A stretch of 64,000 nt of DNA from Loripinus fragilis (GCA_964019695.1 OZ026524.1:27382164-27446163), one strand, 5' to 3'. Shown: positions 13,842 through 27,149, counted from the first letter of the stretch. Translations and numbers: made by a program. The notes: generated by a model from the sequence alone, not told the origin.

Positions 13842-14069
13842 TTAACTCTTTACCCCATAATAACACCTTTTGATGCCTTTGAAATATCATGTATTGAATA
13901 TATTATGAAAAATGGAGCATTTGCTCTTTTGAAGCAAATGCCCCATTTTCCATAATATTTTCAAAAGTATTCAAAACTTAACTTAAATTTTTCTTGATTT
14001 TTTTCAATGTTTTCTAAAAATAGAAAATGATGTAATGATCTAAAACTAGTCTATGGAGTAAAGGGTTAA
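13842..14069. mobile_element. TTAA-flanked (piggyBac-like) MITE, family P1 copy 1
   Basis: A 228-bp element bounded by TTAA on both sides. The inverted ends are CTCTTTACCCCATA and TATGGAGTAAAGGG. The centre is a hairpin of ATGGAGCATTTGCTC and its inverse. TTAA targets with C/T-rich ends opening CCC- or CTC- are typical of piggyBac-derived MITEs; that class is inference. It lies about 0.7 kb past the zinc-finger exon. Confidence 0.8.
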
Positions 14070-14627
14070 CAGGTCTGACAATACTGTTCATCTTAAATCA
14101 TTTAATTTTATGTAACCAATGATATATCAAACGTGAACTGCATTTTCACATGATGCTACCCACTGCAATGGCATTAGCTTGTTCAGTCCAGCCAATAATT
14201 CTCAGGAATGACCCAGGCCAGAGAGGGTTACAGGCTGATGAAAGTCAAGAACCCATAAATAATATCTGTCATCTCATACAACAGAAATAGCAGATAAACT
14301 TTTGATCTTGTTCCTTTGAGAGGCATACAGTACCATTAAAGCTATTCTTTACACTTAGTTAACTATAAATCAACTATGAGCAGACTGAGGATGGACATCA
14401 AAGTTAACTTCAAGGTAAACACAGAGTTAACAAACTCAATGTGTTTTAATGAACAATAATTAACTAGGCAGTTGACTAGAGGTTAAAACCTCGTTTACCT
14501 GTTAACAAGGGTGTAAAGAATCATTTGAATGGTACTGTATATGACACTGTACGATTAAGAAGTGCAAAAAACTTTATAAAACAATTGTCTGACCAGGGAC
14601 TGTTTGGTCACATTCCTCAGCAAATAA

Positions 14628-14737
14628 TTTATTAAAAGCATTAAACCATCCTAGCGAAAATGCAGTCAGCATATCTCTGTGTACAAAGTACGTAAGCAAA
14701 AAGCAGAGTGGGTGGGGTATGTTATGGGTTACCCTAC
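14628..14737 (-). promoter_or_regulatory. Possible read-through 3' end: in-frame stop plus AATAAA
   Basis: If the donor at 14737 is not used, translation continues for two codons (Val-Gly) and stops at a TAA at 14731-14729. A minus-strand AATAAA lies at 14633-14628, about 95 nt past that stop. Together these could make a short isoform ending just after the fourth zinc finger. Fly muscleblind produces isoforms with alternative C-termini, so this is plausible, but AATAAA is common in AT-rich DNA. Confidence 0.35.
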
Positions 14738-14983
14738 CAGTGCTTGAGCTTGCGCAGCAGCTGCAGCGTTAGCTCTTTGTTGACTGGCCTTGATTTGCGC
14801 TTGAAGGTGCGGAGGCGGGTGAAAGTATCGACATGAATCTCGTGTACATTTTCCTTTTACATAATCCATACACACGGTAACATTGTTGTCTGTTGTATCT
14901 ATAGTAACGTTATCGGGAGGATGTGCATAACGACACTCACTAGGCTGTCGTGTACAAGTACCTCTTTGAAATTCACGACATAC
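14738..14983 (-). CDS. MBNL: Muscleblind (MBNL) exon encoding CCCH zinc fingers 3 and 4
   Basis: This 246-nt, phase 0/0 exon encodes 82 residues of muscleblind, an RNA-binding regulator of alternative splicing that recognises YGCY-type motifs. Finger 3 is C-X7-C-X6-C-X3-H (exon residues C2, C10, C17, H21). Finger 4 is C-X7-C-X4-C-X3-H (C38, C46, C51, H55). The signature VCREFQRG opens the exon, the segment between the fingers is [15 protein letters not shown], and [12 protein letters not shown] and an Ala/Gln-rich tail follow, as in animal MBNL proteins. On the minus strand the acceptor is a pyrimidine-rich stretch ending TTTTGCAG before 14983. The donor is CTG|GTAGGG at 14738/14737. All eight zinc ligands are present and there is no frameshift. 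The upstream partner is the linker exon at 28288-28488, 13.3 kb away. The family assignment is secure from the zinc-finger pattern. The downstream splice partner is not visible in the window. Confidence 0.95.
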
Positions 14984-16560
14984 CTGCAAAAGTAGGAAGA
15001 GAAAAAGGAGAGGAAAAGGAAGTTAGCTCAGTAGACGGAGAGATATTAGGAAAGCAGTATGACAAGGAAAGATATAGGATTAGAATGTAAATGAATGAAA
15101 CAGAAGTTAATGGAGAAGTTGATTAAGGAGTTAACATAGAACTAAGAGAGTAAATGAATGAAGAAGTTAATGTAAAAGTTGACTGTTAAGTATGAAAGGG
15201 GAATAAGTTAGAAGACTGTTATCAGTTTATGAAAATGGAGTTAATATAGAATAAAGAAGATAATATACACAATTAATGAGGGATTGTTATAGAAAAAAGT
15301 TTATTGGATAGAAGGCAAATGATTAAAAAGAATAAGATTAATTAAGCTAGTGTTAATTTCTCAGTTAATGGACACATTTGTAAGGTTGGAAACAAAAGTT
15401 TTGAAAAAAGGATTAATTTTGTTTTCAATCATTTGAATTTCTAACATTATAGTGTACTTAATGACAAGACAAAAACAATCTTTTTCTTAATTAATTTTCG
15501 GTAAAAATAAGGATTCGACAGTTAAAAAATGAGATGATATGCAATTCTGTTTATAAGATTGAAAAATAACAAAGTTCTCAGTTTATAGTGAGCTTTATTC
15601 AACTTAAATGGGGGGGGGGTCAAAATGATGGACAAATATGCTGACGTATGAAGGTTTTGACGGATTGGTATGATAGGTTTATAATGATTTAACATGCTTT
15701 AACATATTAAAATTATATTGTACACTATTGGCATTTGTATGATATGGTAATCCATATTCCATTCTTCTCTGTTTAGTGAAAATGAAATGCCAATTTATTA
15801 ACCTTCGGCAAAGCACAGCTTTTTATGTTATGAAAAAGCTCTAAATAATGCTGTATTGTCAAACTCCATAATGTGGGTGAAAAATTAATCACTAGGGACC
15901 TTCAGTTTTACATATGTAGTGTCTGGTAAGACCAGGATTCTTCTCTGAAAATGTCACTGAATTAATGAACTAGAGACTGAGCCTTAATGGGTTTCTCATT
16001 CTTCATTCTCATCCGAACCTTAAGATTTAAAACTTAACCCTCCAATTGCATAGACCAAATATTGTCAACAATAACTGCAGCCAGTATCTTTTGTGACATT
16101 TTTCTTCATTTCCTGAGAAAATAAGGCTTGTCATTGTATGTGAGTCACCTGCTAGGTGGCAATTCATACGAAATATTAAGCCTTTTTTAGAGGTCTCTGG
16201 AAGCAACAAACTTTTAAATTAGCGTCTCTAGCATTTTATGTGGTCTTGAAATTAAACACGTTTCAGACATAAAAAAAAAAAAAAAATCAGCACAAAATTG
16301 TGAACATTTTCCTTTGTTTGTTTGTTTGTTTAGTGTGCTGAAAAGAGTGCACAAAAATATGTTTTGGTTGAGAAATAAGAAACTCAATGTTTAAATATGC
16401 ACTCTTGTCTAGTACAGAGGCCTGCATTTTATAATTCTAATGCTGGTAACTAGAAAATTGTTGGAGAAAGCTGACAATAGTTCCCACCAACAGCACTACT
16501 AAAAGAGGACAAAATATTGTACCCAGTTTGACTTATGATACAGATAATATATGTTAAGTC
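14984..16560. other. Intron; purine-rich stretch next to the acceptor
   Basis: 15000-15310 is A/G-rich on the plus strand (GAAGTTAATG-like imperfect repeats), i.e. pyrimidine-rich in the muscleblind transcript. A run of 10 G is at 15611. No exon recognised. Confidence 0.6.
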
Positions 16561-16821
16561 TTTAGGCCAGAATTTTTTTATTAGTTGATTTACAAACCCT
16601 CCTACTGTTAATTTTCCGGAAAGTAGAAAAAAAATCTAAATTTTTTTTTTTTATTTTATCTGCCGACTCTACTAGTTTAACTGTTTGTTCTGGAGATATT
16701 TAAAAAAGCTCTGAAAATAACCAGCCAACTGGTCATTTTCAGAGCTTTTTTTCTCAGTCCACCGACCCTAAATCTGAAAATTTTTCCCGTAAATCAACTA
16801 ATAAAAAAATTCTTGCCTTAT
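16561..16821. mobile_element. MITE family D, copy 1
   Basis: A 260-bp element with about 32-bp inverted ends containing TTTTTTTATTAGTTGATTTAC and its complement (about 29 of 32 matching). The central palindrome AAAAGCTCTGAAAAT ... ATTTTCAGAGCTTTT surrounds CCAGCCAACTGG. It lies in the muscleblind intron. Confidence 0.85.
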
Positions 16822-19800
16822 GTCCATAACCTAATACTGGGCTACACTTTAGGACACCATGAACATTTGCTGCTTGTTTGTTGATTATGATCTTGAAAAT
16901 GTTAAAGGAGAATTGTTTAATATAGACAAATGATCTAACATATCAAATATTGGTGTCTCTTTCATTGTGTCAAGACAGTTTGAGCAACATGGCGATCACA
17001 TCAAAGTGCATATGGCTTGCAAATATTACAATTTAGGGCAGCACAGCAAACATTGATATATCAACCATTGCCATTTTCACTTATGAATATGTTCATTCAC
17101 ATTAATTAATCTCATTCCATCCTATGTTGCTAGTGAATGCGCTATAACTAGGCTAAATAACAGCTTTACTGGTTATACTTTAGAATTGTTTTTCTGTGTC
17201 TTTCTGGCTGGCTTTCATGCTTAAGGCTGGACAACATTTATTCAAGCGTAACACTGGTAGTTATACAAGCTAGCTTTTAAAGAAACATTCTGATGCTAGA
17301 AGCTAAAGAATATGTTAAGTGAAAATACTGGTAAATTTGTTGGAATCAAAGCTTTAGCTTTACGGCTGCAGTAGCTTAAACATCCCCAGATAAAATTAAC
17401 AGAAAAAGAGCTTTTGCTCCTTGAAAGCAGTTTTGGACAAAGCTCAGAAATCAGAAATATCTGTCACCTTTTCCTTTAGTTTATCTGAAATGTTCAATGA
17501 ATGACTTAGATAGTTTCTATGTCATGTCAAATATTATGGCATATAAGGCTATATATTATCTTTCTATCTTAATCGTTTTATATAGACTAATGGACATTCC
17601 CATAAAGTTTGATACAACAAAGTCAGGATGGTCCATTGTTTAAACTGAGTGGTCAGAGGCTCTTATTTCTTAAATAATATTATATTTTCGCACAGACAAT
17701 GCAGATTGCTTTTACCTCAGAAACCAGTGAAGACCAGATGAATGGTCTTCACTGATTGCCAAAGTATTTGTTTATGGGTTTCCAGTACTGACAAAGTATT
17801 TGTTTACGGGTTTCCAGTATTGACAAAGTGTTAAGAATATGAAACATTCAATTTTCAAAAAACAAAAAAACTATCATGATATCATATTGGAAATGGCATT
17901 AAAGTTTGTGTTTCACTATTCATGTAATTTTAGACAATACCTTAATTGAAATTGTCTCATTTGTAAATGCATCTGGTTGTTTTACAGAATGCTTTGTGTT
18001 CCCAGATAGCGATTTTTAATTGGAAAATTCACATCTCTAATTTATCGATGTTCACAAATGGCATTTATCATGCACATTTCCAATATTTCCAAACACGGCT
18101 AAATCAGACTTTGTAATTTGTTGGTGGGAAATTGCCAGAATGTTCCCGTGCTTAGTAAAACTGGTTTACAAGGTTTTTTGCAATCATCTTGTTGTAGAAG
18201 AGAAAGAGGTTACTTTACTTAACTTCTATTCTTGCATTAATGTATTAGGTATCTTTGATCTATGTTCTACGTCTCTTCCTCATGGCGCATTGGGTTGGTC
18301 TGTAATATGCGATTGAGCCATTACCTGGTCACACTCACATCGTTTCTTGACTAAAGAAAAATAATTCCTAGATTTTGGCCACCCACCGTAGGAAATCAAT
18401 ATAAGGAAGATAATGTGGGTGGAGTATTGGACTGTTATGTGATAATTATACTAATGAAAGAAGATACCAATATTACAGCTTTTAAGCAAAAGTTTCATCA
18501 GCATCTGACATTTCTAAGTTTGCAAAAAAAGCTGATCACCTTTTCAAAATTGAACCATCTTTTGAAACATCATTTTTACCATTTATATTTATTAGAACAT
18601 ATTTCTTAGAAATATCATATTACCCAAATGTTCATGAATAAATAAAAGAAAAAGACCACCTTTCCCAACTTTTTTTAAAGTCTTGCCAAGAATCTAGAAA
18701 TGAAAAAGTTGTGTTGACTCACTTCTAAATTAATTTTGTAATTGTCTGTGTCAATTATATAATGATGTGAAACCAGAACTGTAACCCTAAAGCACCAGAT
18801 TTAATATCAAATAACATTAATCTGTCTGACGGTTTCTGAAAAATAAATCTTCTGGTAAGATATTTTTCATTTTCGATTCAATTAAAATTTGTAATCTTGT
18901 TATTAAGTAGAACAAAACAAATACATGAAATTTTCTGTCTGCTGTTGTTGTGATTCACCTATTTAGGTAAACTTGCACTGAACCAGAGACTGTAATTACT
19001 TCTCAGAAGATTGTTTCAATAAGTCCATGCTGTATTTCTATGTGACAAATTACAAGAATCACACCAAAAGAACATTAAGCAAATCCCTAATGAACGTTTC
19101 CAATGAATCACACAGGACTTGAACCATAGTAAATGTACGTGGTGCATTCAACATCCCAAAAGGAAACCAACAATTACCAAGCCCTAACTGTCAATTACGT
19201 GTACCATGTAAGGGCTAATAAATAATAGAATACTAACCAATAACTATACAGGTAGAATCTTTAACAAAAGGACAATTCACATGGATTTTTTCTTTCTTTT
19301 GAATAACGCTCTCTTTCATATATTGAAGGGAGCAGTCTATTTTCAAAAGATTTACTATGTCAGATTATTTGGACCCACAGCTATTATTTAAAAGCACTAT
19401 ATAAGGATAAAAAGTGAAGAAAATGTTCAAGCTGAGCCAAAAGCATTAATGATAAGTAGTGAAGAAAATGTTAAGCTGATCGAAGGCTTCTTTTAATGTC
19501 ATGAAATAATTCAGCTGATGTCATTAAATTTGAACAGGAAAGTGTGTCTAATGGAATGGGACTTGGGGACCTATTACAGAGAATTATTTAGGAGTATTTT
19601 AAGCCAAGTTATTACTGGTATTCTAAAATAGTTCACATTGTTATGGTCACTAACTGGAATTACTTCAATGGAGCAAAGAGTGAGGCAGCTCTAATGAAAA
19701 TGTGAATAACCAATAAGTGATCAGTAAAGACTAATTTGATTCTACATATCAACAAAGCCTTGCAAGAGCCTTGGCCTATTTGTACACACAAAGTATGGAA

Positions 19801-21623
19801 GAGGTAGATGGTCAGAAAAAATTGAGGCTGTGCAGTCAGGTAATCTTAATGACAACTTGTTGTAAACTGAAAGCAGGTAATTTTACAAACAGGAAAGATC
19901 CAATTGAAATGCTGTAGAATACCTAACTTTGTGCATTTGAGAAAAAGTGGGCGAAAATCCTCAACACACAGTTATTAGTCTGAAAGCTGGTGAAAAACAG
20001 ATACCCTCTGTTTTCACCAGGTTTGAGACTAATGTTAGAAACGTGACATGTAAACAAGTGTCTGTGGCAGTCTGGTGCCATTATCTGATTAATAAAATAG
20101 AGGATTATCAGAATATTTTTCTAGGAGATCACAAAAATTAATCTCATGTCTGGTATTAGTTTTCTCGCAGCTAAAAATATGAATTGTAAATACATAATAT
20201 TTAATAAAATTGATGGAACAAAAATATTTAACAGCCAAAACTCTCATGATATGCCTCTTAACAGGTACTGTATATAGCAATATCCCCACTTTCAGCTAGT
20301 GTGTGTTTGGTTCCATTTGGTATAAAAAAATTCTCCGTTAACCTTTTTCACAAATCAGTTAACACATATAGAGCTATTGATGGCAAATTTCATTACCATT
20401 GGAATTATGGCATAATATTTCTTAAGTTGTCTTCTGCATGATGATGGTTCATGTGAAGATGCAGCACTTAGTGGTTTGTTTATTTTTTGTAAAAAAATAT
20501 GCAGTCTGTTGCTATTTCCAAGTGGTATATTTAGAATTGGACAGGAACCAAAAGACAAATTGTGCCAGAGACATTAGTGTCAATCACTGGAGAACTATTA
20601 TTGGTACACTGTCAATGGTATGCAATATGATTAATAAGCGAAATCATCTTATATTTGCACTGGTACATTTTGGCTAATAATTGATTGGACAAATATTACA
20701 TCACATCTGAAGACATCTCTCAGTCCTGACCTCAATCTAGCACTCACAAACATTTAGATGACAGAGTCAAATAGTCCACCTTGGCACAAAAAGGAAGAGG
20801 AACAGGAACAAATTTGAACTACTAAGCTAGGGTTTTCAATCAGAACAATATAAGCCAAGCAACCAGAGCACTCTGTTCCTCAGCAAATGTATTGTCAAAC
20901 TAGAGAGGACACAATAATTCACAACAAAAACTAAGACCAAACGGAAAAGCACCCTTGATGAAAATCATTAACTACAGAACAGACAAGAAGCTTTTTTTGC
21001 AAATAAAATTAAACCGTTTCTCTTATATATTTTTATATTAAAACTTTTGTTGCGGTGGTCAATGGAAGTTTCCTTGTACACATTTAATGAGTAAACATAA
21101 CTGTGCTTTCAACAGAAACAAAAGAAGAAGAAATTAAATTAAGCAATCTCAATATGCCTTTTACATAATGGTAATGCTACAGTACCGGTTCCTATGTGAA
21201 TAACACCATACTTTTGTCATAAATATTTGCAGAGAAAACATGTGGTATAACAGAGTGAGCTGGAGTCATTAAGAAAATAATAATTAATATTAGTTGAAAA
21301 GATCCACATCAAAAATGTAATACATTCTGAATTTTAGAGATGCTTTCAAATCCATTGCAATTGGATGGAATAATGAAGGAACATATTTGTAGTTTAAACA
21401 AATCGAATGTAAATTGTTGAGGAAATTAATATACCTATGATTTAACCAGTTGATGTAAGGAAATGTGTACATTATAGACATTGACCTTCTCTTGACTGGA
21501 AACCCATGAATGGATATATTTACAGACAGAATAGACCCAGATAAAATACCATAGAATTCATCAGAGTCTTCACTGTTTGTAGAGATATAACAATCATTGG
21601 GGCCAGAAATACAATTTATCATA
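16822..21623. other. Intron, mostly unique AT-rich DNA
   Basis: Apart from the hairpin at 17726, I see no repeat family or exon. The open frames at 18415, 19947 and 20438 have no domains. Confidence 0.55.
17726..17830. repeat. Hairpin plus 32-bp tandem repeat
   Basis: AGTGAAGACC (17726-17735) and GGTCTTCACT (17744-17753) form a perfect 10-bp stem. It is followed by two near-identical 32-bp units starting CAAAGTATTTGTTTA. Confidence 0.8.
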
Positions 21624-21848
21624 TGACCTCACGTTTGGGAGTGAAATAACGCCATGCAATAAAATTTGTAAAACACTAGTGGTTTATCGATTTTCGGGAA
21701 ACGTTATGACGTCCATAGCAACGTTGCGTACATAATGACAAAATTATAACGTTTTTACGCGAGAAATTAGATTTCAAAGTAATCTTAATGTCATATGATA
21801 AAAAGAATCTAACATTCATGCTCTTGTATTATTGAATTTATTAAACAA
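21624..21848 (+). mobile_element. MITE family E, copy 1 (left part)
   Basis: Matches 43016-43240 almost base for base (GGGAGTGAAATAACRCCATG, GGTTTATCGATTTTCGGGAA, CGTTTTTACG) and stops after TTGAATTTATTAAAC. The terminal hairpin half is missing. Confidence 0.85.
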
Positions 21849-23777
21849 GGAGACTGGCTTGAAACTCACTTTTTTGTCGGGAAGAGGCCCATATATAAAT
21901 GACCCTCCAAAATGAAATAGTATCCTTCTATCAGTCAAGAAATGGTTATCTAATTACTAGTGACCACAAAGGTGATTGTGCAACAGAAGCAGAGAGGGTG
22001 AGAAACTGTAAGGATAACATAGGAAATGAAAAGGTGATAGAGACTGATAAAGCAGGGAATTAAATGTATAGGGCTTTCAGAATTGTCAAAGAAGTCTGGT
22101 TTAACTAGTTGTTAATAAAACTATAATGAAGATGGCTTAAAGAACATGAATGGGCACATCATTACAGTTTGGTTCAATGAAATTGTTAATGATTTCATGA
22201 TGATAATGACCAATTATTTTTTGTTTTACAGTTGTTAGAAAGGAGTCTTCAGTTGGATGATTTGTTAATACTGTCATGATGATAATGAATGATCATCTTT
22301 ATTTCTATAGATGTTAAAAAAAGTCTTTGATTAATGAATAGTTAATATCGGCATGATGATTACAACTGAAATGATCAAATACACTGAAACAGTTATGACA
22401 CATGTGAATGGTAGAATGAAACAAAGAATATGTTAAGTTCTGAAAAACATCTTTCCATAATCAGCTACTTGTACTGCACTACAATGTTACTAGTACTAGA
22501 AATATAATAGCAATGAAGGTGAACATACAGACAAATGTGCATTGAAAATATGTTTAACATCTTTAGACAGGTACATGGTTAATACAGATAGCTATAGAGT
22601 TGACTTTAAGCCGTTTGCAACATCATATGAAGGATATTTATACCACTATCATTAAGATACTTTATAAAGACATAATATATTAAAACTCTTGGCAAACAGC
22701 TACCTCTTTTACAATAAGTTTGACCAAAATTCAATTGAGTTTCAATCATTCTTAGTGCAAAAGTTTGAAAAAAAAAATAACTACTAAAGTTTTAATTTCA
22801 TTTTCCTCTACTTTTTTAATACCTGAGATTTAAATATTACCCATACAAAAGTAAAGCTGATTTAAAGCCTTCAAGCAGAGATCTTACTATAGGTATAAAT
22901 ATATTTATTGCTCACAGTTGTGGCTGAATAGAAAATTGTTTGCCTTCATCAGCAAAAGATGAAGAATGATACTTTTAAGACTAATACATGTGGACTGAAT
23001 CTAGAAAGATGTTTTGCAAAATAAACCCTTAAGTTACAAGTGATTTGGCATTAGCAGAGAAATTCTTGAGGTATAACCTCTTAAATTTTGTTTAAAATGT
23101 CTGCTAGCTTTGCCAATCAGCACAACTTAGGGTTTATGTTGTTAGTTGTTAGGTTATAGAAATTTTAGTGTGATCAGAAGAAAGCAGCATTATTCTAATG
23201 AAATGTCATCATGTCTATTATAAGCAACAATAATTGCTTGATGTCAATCTGTCACAAAACACCATATACATGTAAATGAAGACGCAAAGCATTTCTTCTT
23301 TAAAAGTCCTAACCATTCTCACTTCACATGAATTGAAAGTTAAACAGTAAAACTCATAACTTTTACAAGAAGAGAGTAATGATAAGTTTTTGCTACGAGT
23401 ATGAACCTTTTCATTTTAAAATAGAAATGCTTTTTGGTCTTGGGAACATATTGTGATATAACAGTGCTCCAGATAATATGTTTCTTTTTGGTATAAATTT
23501 AGACAGCCCATATGCAAATAAAAACTAAGACAAGTCTCCGCATCTGCAGTCTTGTCAGAGCATCATGGTTCATACAGATACACTGTCAAAGCATGATGAA
23601 GGCCAAAACCTTACTTTTCAGAAACTTAACAGTTGGTATTCTGAATAATGTCACCTGGAGCACTAGATTTCACAAAAAAGCTGACTTGAAAGAGAATAAT
23701 TTTGCCGCCTATTTTTTCATTTTCTTAAGAATGCTATATTTTCAAATTCCGTACACTATTGAAAGTGCCTTTTTCAT
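21849..23777. other. Intron; imperfect TGATGATAATGA repeats near 22200-22360
   Basis: Loose roughly 95-bp repetition of CATGATGATAATGA with TTGTTAATA. Otherwise nothing recognised. Confidence 0.5.
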
Positions 23778-23985
23778 GGGCGAAAAGTCAAAATTTCCAT
23801 AATCCTGAACTTTAGAAATTCAAATTTATAAACCCCCAGGATGCCTACAAAAATGAATAATTTCATGTTTAAATGGTTAATTGTGTTTAGATAAATCTCC
23901 CTAATTCAGCATTTTGAGGCTGACTTTCTATGGAAAGTCAGCCTCAAAATCCTGAATTCAGGATTAATCCTGAAAACTTTCACCC
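23778..23985. mobile_element. MITE family B, copy 3
   Basis: Same architecture, with central arms TTTGAGGCTGACTTTC and GAAAGTCAGCCTCAAA followed by CCTGAATTCAGGATTAATCC. It lies in the muscleblind intron. Fragments of the right end also occur at about 36620-36640. Confidence 0.85.
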
Positions 23986-24310
23986 ATGCTTTTGTGAGGT
24001 GAGTAGTGTTAAAAAGAATGCTTATTATAATAACATTTAAAGAAATTTCAGTTTTCATTCGATTACTTCTCTACTGAAAATGACTAGCTTGCAAGTCAGC
24101 ATACATGATTTATACAGATAACATTGGATGATATGAACCAAGTTTGATTCAAATAACATCAGAATACAAGCTTTCATGGACAATCATGCCAATAAAATCC
24201 AGGCTTTCAGAATAAAAAATATTTAAAAACAATCTTTTTGTATTTGGCAAATCTAATGATTCCATGAAAAATTGTATCTTTTAATAGTGGCAAATACAGA
24301 TGGTAAACAT

Positions 24311-24515
24311 TTAACTCTTTGCATGCTGGGTAATTTTTCATGATCTGTTTTTTAAATGAACGTTTTTAAAAATTTCTTTCGGGAACACTATCAGAGTGTC
24401 AAACAGTTTGGATCCAGCTCAGGACAGATATTCTGTCAGTCCTGATCTGGGTCCAAACTGTTTACAAATATTATCAGCAGACGACAATAGTCGCCGCTAG
24501 CAGGCAAAGAGTTAA
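24311..24515. mobile_element. TTAA-flanked MITE, family P2
   Basis: A 205-bp element between TTAA motifs with inverted ends CTCTTTGCATGCTGG and CTAGCAGGCAAAGAG. The internal arms GTTTGGATCCAGCTCAGGAC and GTCCTGATCTGGGTCCAAAC form a long hairpin. It is distinct from P1 apart from the terminal CTCTTT, and probably piggyBac-related. Confidence 0.8.
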
Positions 24516-24904
24516 GCAAATCAATGCAGTCATTTTTTTCACAGAATTCATTAAGCATCAAGTATATTATACCCATCTCCGTGGATTAGACAAACCCATT
24601 TATGCCAAACTCTGTGGATCAATTTATCATAACAATGGTTGCAATTTTGAACTATCCGGTTGTATCTATTTTTTGCATTTGCTTTTTAAGGCAACCAGAC
24701 TACTTCTACTATAGAAGGCAACCAGGTGCCAATAAATTTTGGCTGATGTCTACAAACATAGATCATGAATGGCATAGAGCCCCTTTTTCAGGTTGTTAAG
24801 CTTAGAAGACATAAATGGGTTGAAGCAATGTACTCCTAGTGCTTTTGGTAAGCTTATATCAAGACCAAAAAGTGACTAATAATTACTAATATGCAGATTT
24901 GTTA

Positions 24905-25140
24905 TGACCTCGGTGCGAGATAACCTGACATAGTTTATGAGAACAACAAAGGCGCAGACCAGCGCAGCATCTGTGCAGGCTGATCAGTGCATTTTTTATT
25001 CGCTCTCTGGAAAGTATTATAGTCTAACATGTTATATTCCAAATTAGGATATTCTAGCTAGTCTCTGTAGCTGGGCAGACGGGTCTAAGTCTGACTTGGT
25101 CGAAACCCCCAAAGACATGTAGCTTTTCTCGCATAATGGC
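24905..25140 (+). mobile_element. MITE family C, copy 1
   Basis: Ends in GACCTCGGTGCGAGATAACC and TTCTCGCATAATGGC. Interior: GGCGCAGACCAG, GCAGGCTGATCAGTGC, and CTAGCTAGTCTCTGTAGCTG. Shared with 40385-40601 and 28698-28906. Confidence 0.75.
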
Positions 25141-25169
25141 CTATCTATTTTGGTCTCCACATAGGTCCA

Positions 25170-25290
25170 GATAAAAACATTTTTCGAGCGTAAAATTGTA
25201 ATCATTTAATTCAGCCATCAATTTAAACATAAGCTTTGGGTGCTAAAAAGCTGTCTCATTGAGACTAACTTTTTGGCGTTTTGAAACACA
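25170..25290 (+). mobile_element. MITE family F, partial
   Basis: The left arm (GAGCGTAAAATTGTAATC) and a degraded central hairpin (GCTGTCTCATTGAGAC) of family F. The right arm is missing. Confidence 0.65.
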
Positions 25291-25783
25291 ATTTTGATTC
25301 AAATATTGCATTCAGGACCTCCGCCTACCCAGCTTGATGGGTGGTATCACAATTTTAAGCTAAAAATATTTGCTTATACAGACAACATGAATCTGTCGCT
25401 TTTTTGTATAAGCTTACCTCGGGCACAAGCTAATTTTATATGCTCACCTTAATGCAGCTGGTACTAAGCTTTGGTAGCAGTGTGCAAATAATCAGGCTAT
25501 CCCACCTAAACTTTGTGTCAGCGTCAAAGCAAAATGAAAACAAGGCAATATACGGATAAGACTGAAGTCTACTGACTCTAGGCTAATATAATATGGAGCT
25601 AAGATGATATGTAAATGGGGAAAAAACAAAATGTATGCATTGCATTAGGTTCAAGTAGTGTATTAGAAGTCTCTCTTAAGCACTTGATATCAAAAGCAAC
25701 TAGGTATTTTTGGAAGAGTTAGTGGTTAAATTGATCAAGCTGCCTCTTTTATAAAGCAATAGAATAATGTTATAAGAAGCATT

Positions 25784-26215
25784 TAGACAAGAATGTGTAA
25801 TCAAAAGTCCATTTTCTTAATTCTCAACCAAATCATGTAATGTGTTTTCATGGGCAGATCCAGAGAGGGGGGGACAGGGGGCCCAGACCCCGACTGAAAA
25901 AATCACAAAAATATAGGGTTTCATAGCTATACTGCTCCAGATACCTTGAAAAATCACACAGCTACCAAGCCAGCATTCAATTGTGGGCCATCAATGGCCC
26001 GCCAGCGAAATGCAATATAAATTGTGTTTCTCTGGCGGGCCAATGATGGTCCATTTATAGTGGTATTTGGATCCTCTATCCCCTCATCAAAAAAAAAAAG
26101 TAATCAATTTTTCAAATTTGGACCCCTTCTGACATAACTTTCTGGATCCGCACATGTTTTGGTTCAGAAATACGCAAAAAATAATTTCTAATTATGCATT
26201 CTTATCTAAAAGCCT
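25784..26215. mobile_element. Family F palindrome split by another element
   Basis: The left arm (25784-25848, TTTTCTTAATTCTCAACCAA) and right arm (26150-26215, ATGTTTTGGTTCAGAAATAC) are inverted halves of one family F element. The 308 bp between them is the GGATCCAGA-ended element at 25849-26156. Confidence 0.7.
25849..26156. mobile_element. MITE with CATGKGCRGATCCAGA ends
   Basis: Terminal inverted repeats CATGGGCAGATCCAGA and TCTGGATCCGCACATG match at 14 of 16 positions. The interior has a poly-G-rich left side and a hairpin whose arms are GGGCCATCAATGGCCCGCCAG (25984-26005) and the inverse at 26032-26052. Confidence 0.75.
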
Positions 26216-26599
26216 GCTATTATATTCAGAATGGCAAAAACTCTGTGGAGTTGAACCTGATGCGGCACTATGTACTTCTGAAGTCAAATAATGTTAAATA
26301 TTTTGAAAAATAAATTTATATTCCACATTTTTCTGGTGTTACAAATGTAGAGGCTGTGATTAAATTACCATTACACTTTTTTTCTATTAAGGGAAAATGA
26401 AACATAATATTTTCTTCAATTGGCATGCTGGTAGGAACAGTGGGTGGCTTGAATTAATTTAAAACCATACCTATGATTCAGTTTAGACCTTATAAGAAAA
26501 TTCATGCTAGATATTTTTAATACATATGGTATACACACTGACTGCACTTATATGGTGTTTTGTCTGATGCACCTTTTAATACAGGTAAATAAAATAATT

Positions 26600-26834
26600 G
26601 AGCGGTGACATGTGATTTCCAACAATGTGGTATTTTGACAAGTGTAGACTCAGCTGAGCCTGTACAGCCTCAGTTAAGCTTAGAAACTCACAATGATGTT
26701 TAGTCAGTAGCTTAACACTCATAGAATATTCGAGCGACTAGCAAAGACTCTGATCAGACTGCGCCTATACGCAGGCTGATCTGAGGCTTTGCTGGCCGCA
26801 CATACCACATTTTGGAAATCTCATGCATTGGCTC
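26600..26834 (-). mobile_element. MITE family A, copy 2 (reverse)
   Basis: The same 235-bp family as 362-597, but inverted: the CAAGTGTAGACTC end comes first. AATT occurs directly outside both ends, consistent with a 4-bp A/T target duplication. It lies in the muscleblind intron, 1.45 kb past the linker exon donor. Confidence 0.85.
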
Positions 26835-27149
26835 AATTGGCTGGTTGCTGGAGGATCAAAATTGAGGAAATTACCCGTCCACCTCACGATAACTCATATC
26901 AGCCTGGCCAGCTGTTCAGTCCGATCTGATCAGAAGGCTTTACTGTCTGCTTGAAGGAAGCCTTGACTACCATATGCACACACAACAAAGGCTCTGATCA
27001 GAACTTGAGATGGGGCAGAAATTTCACTGGTCTTGGTATTTTTGTTGGACTCACCGGTCATTTTGTTTATGGCGTGTTGCAGCTTATTTATTTCTCATCG
27101 ACTTTGTAAATCCCTTCTAACAGAGAAAGTAACAGTTGCATAATTATGT

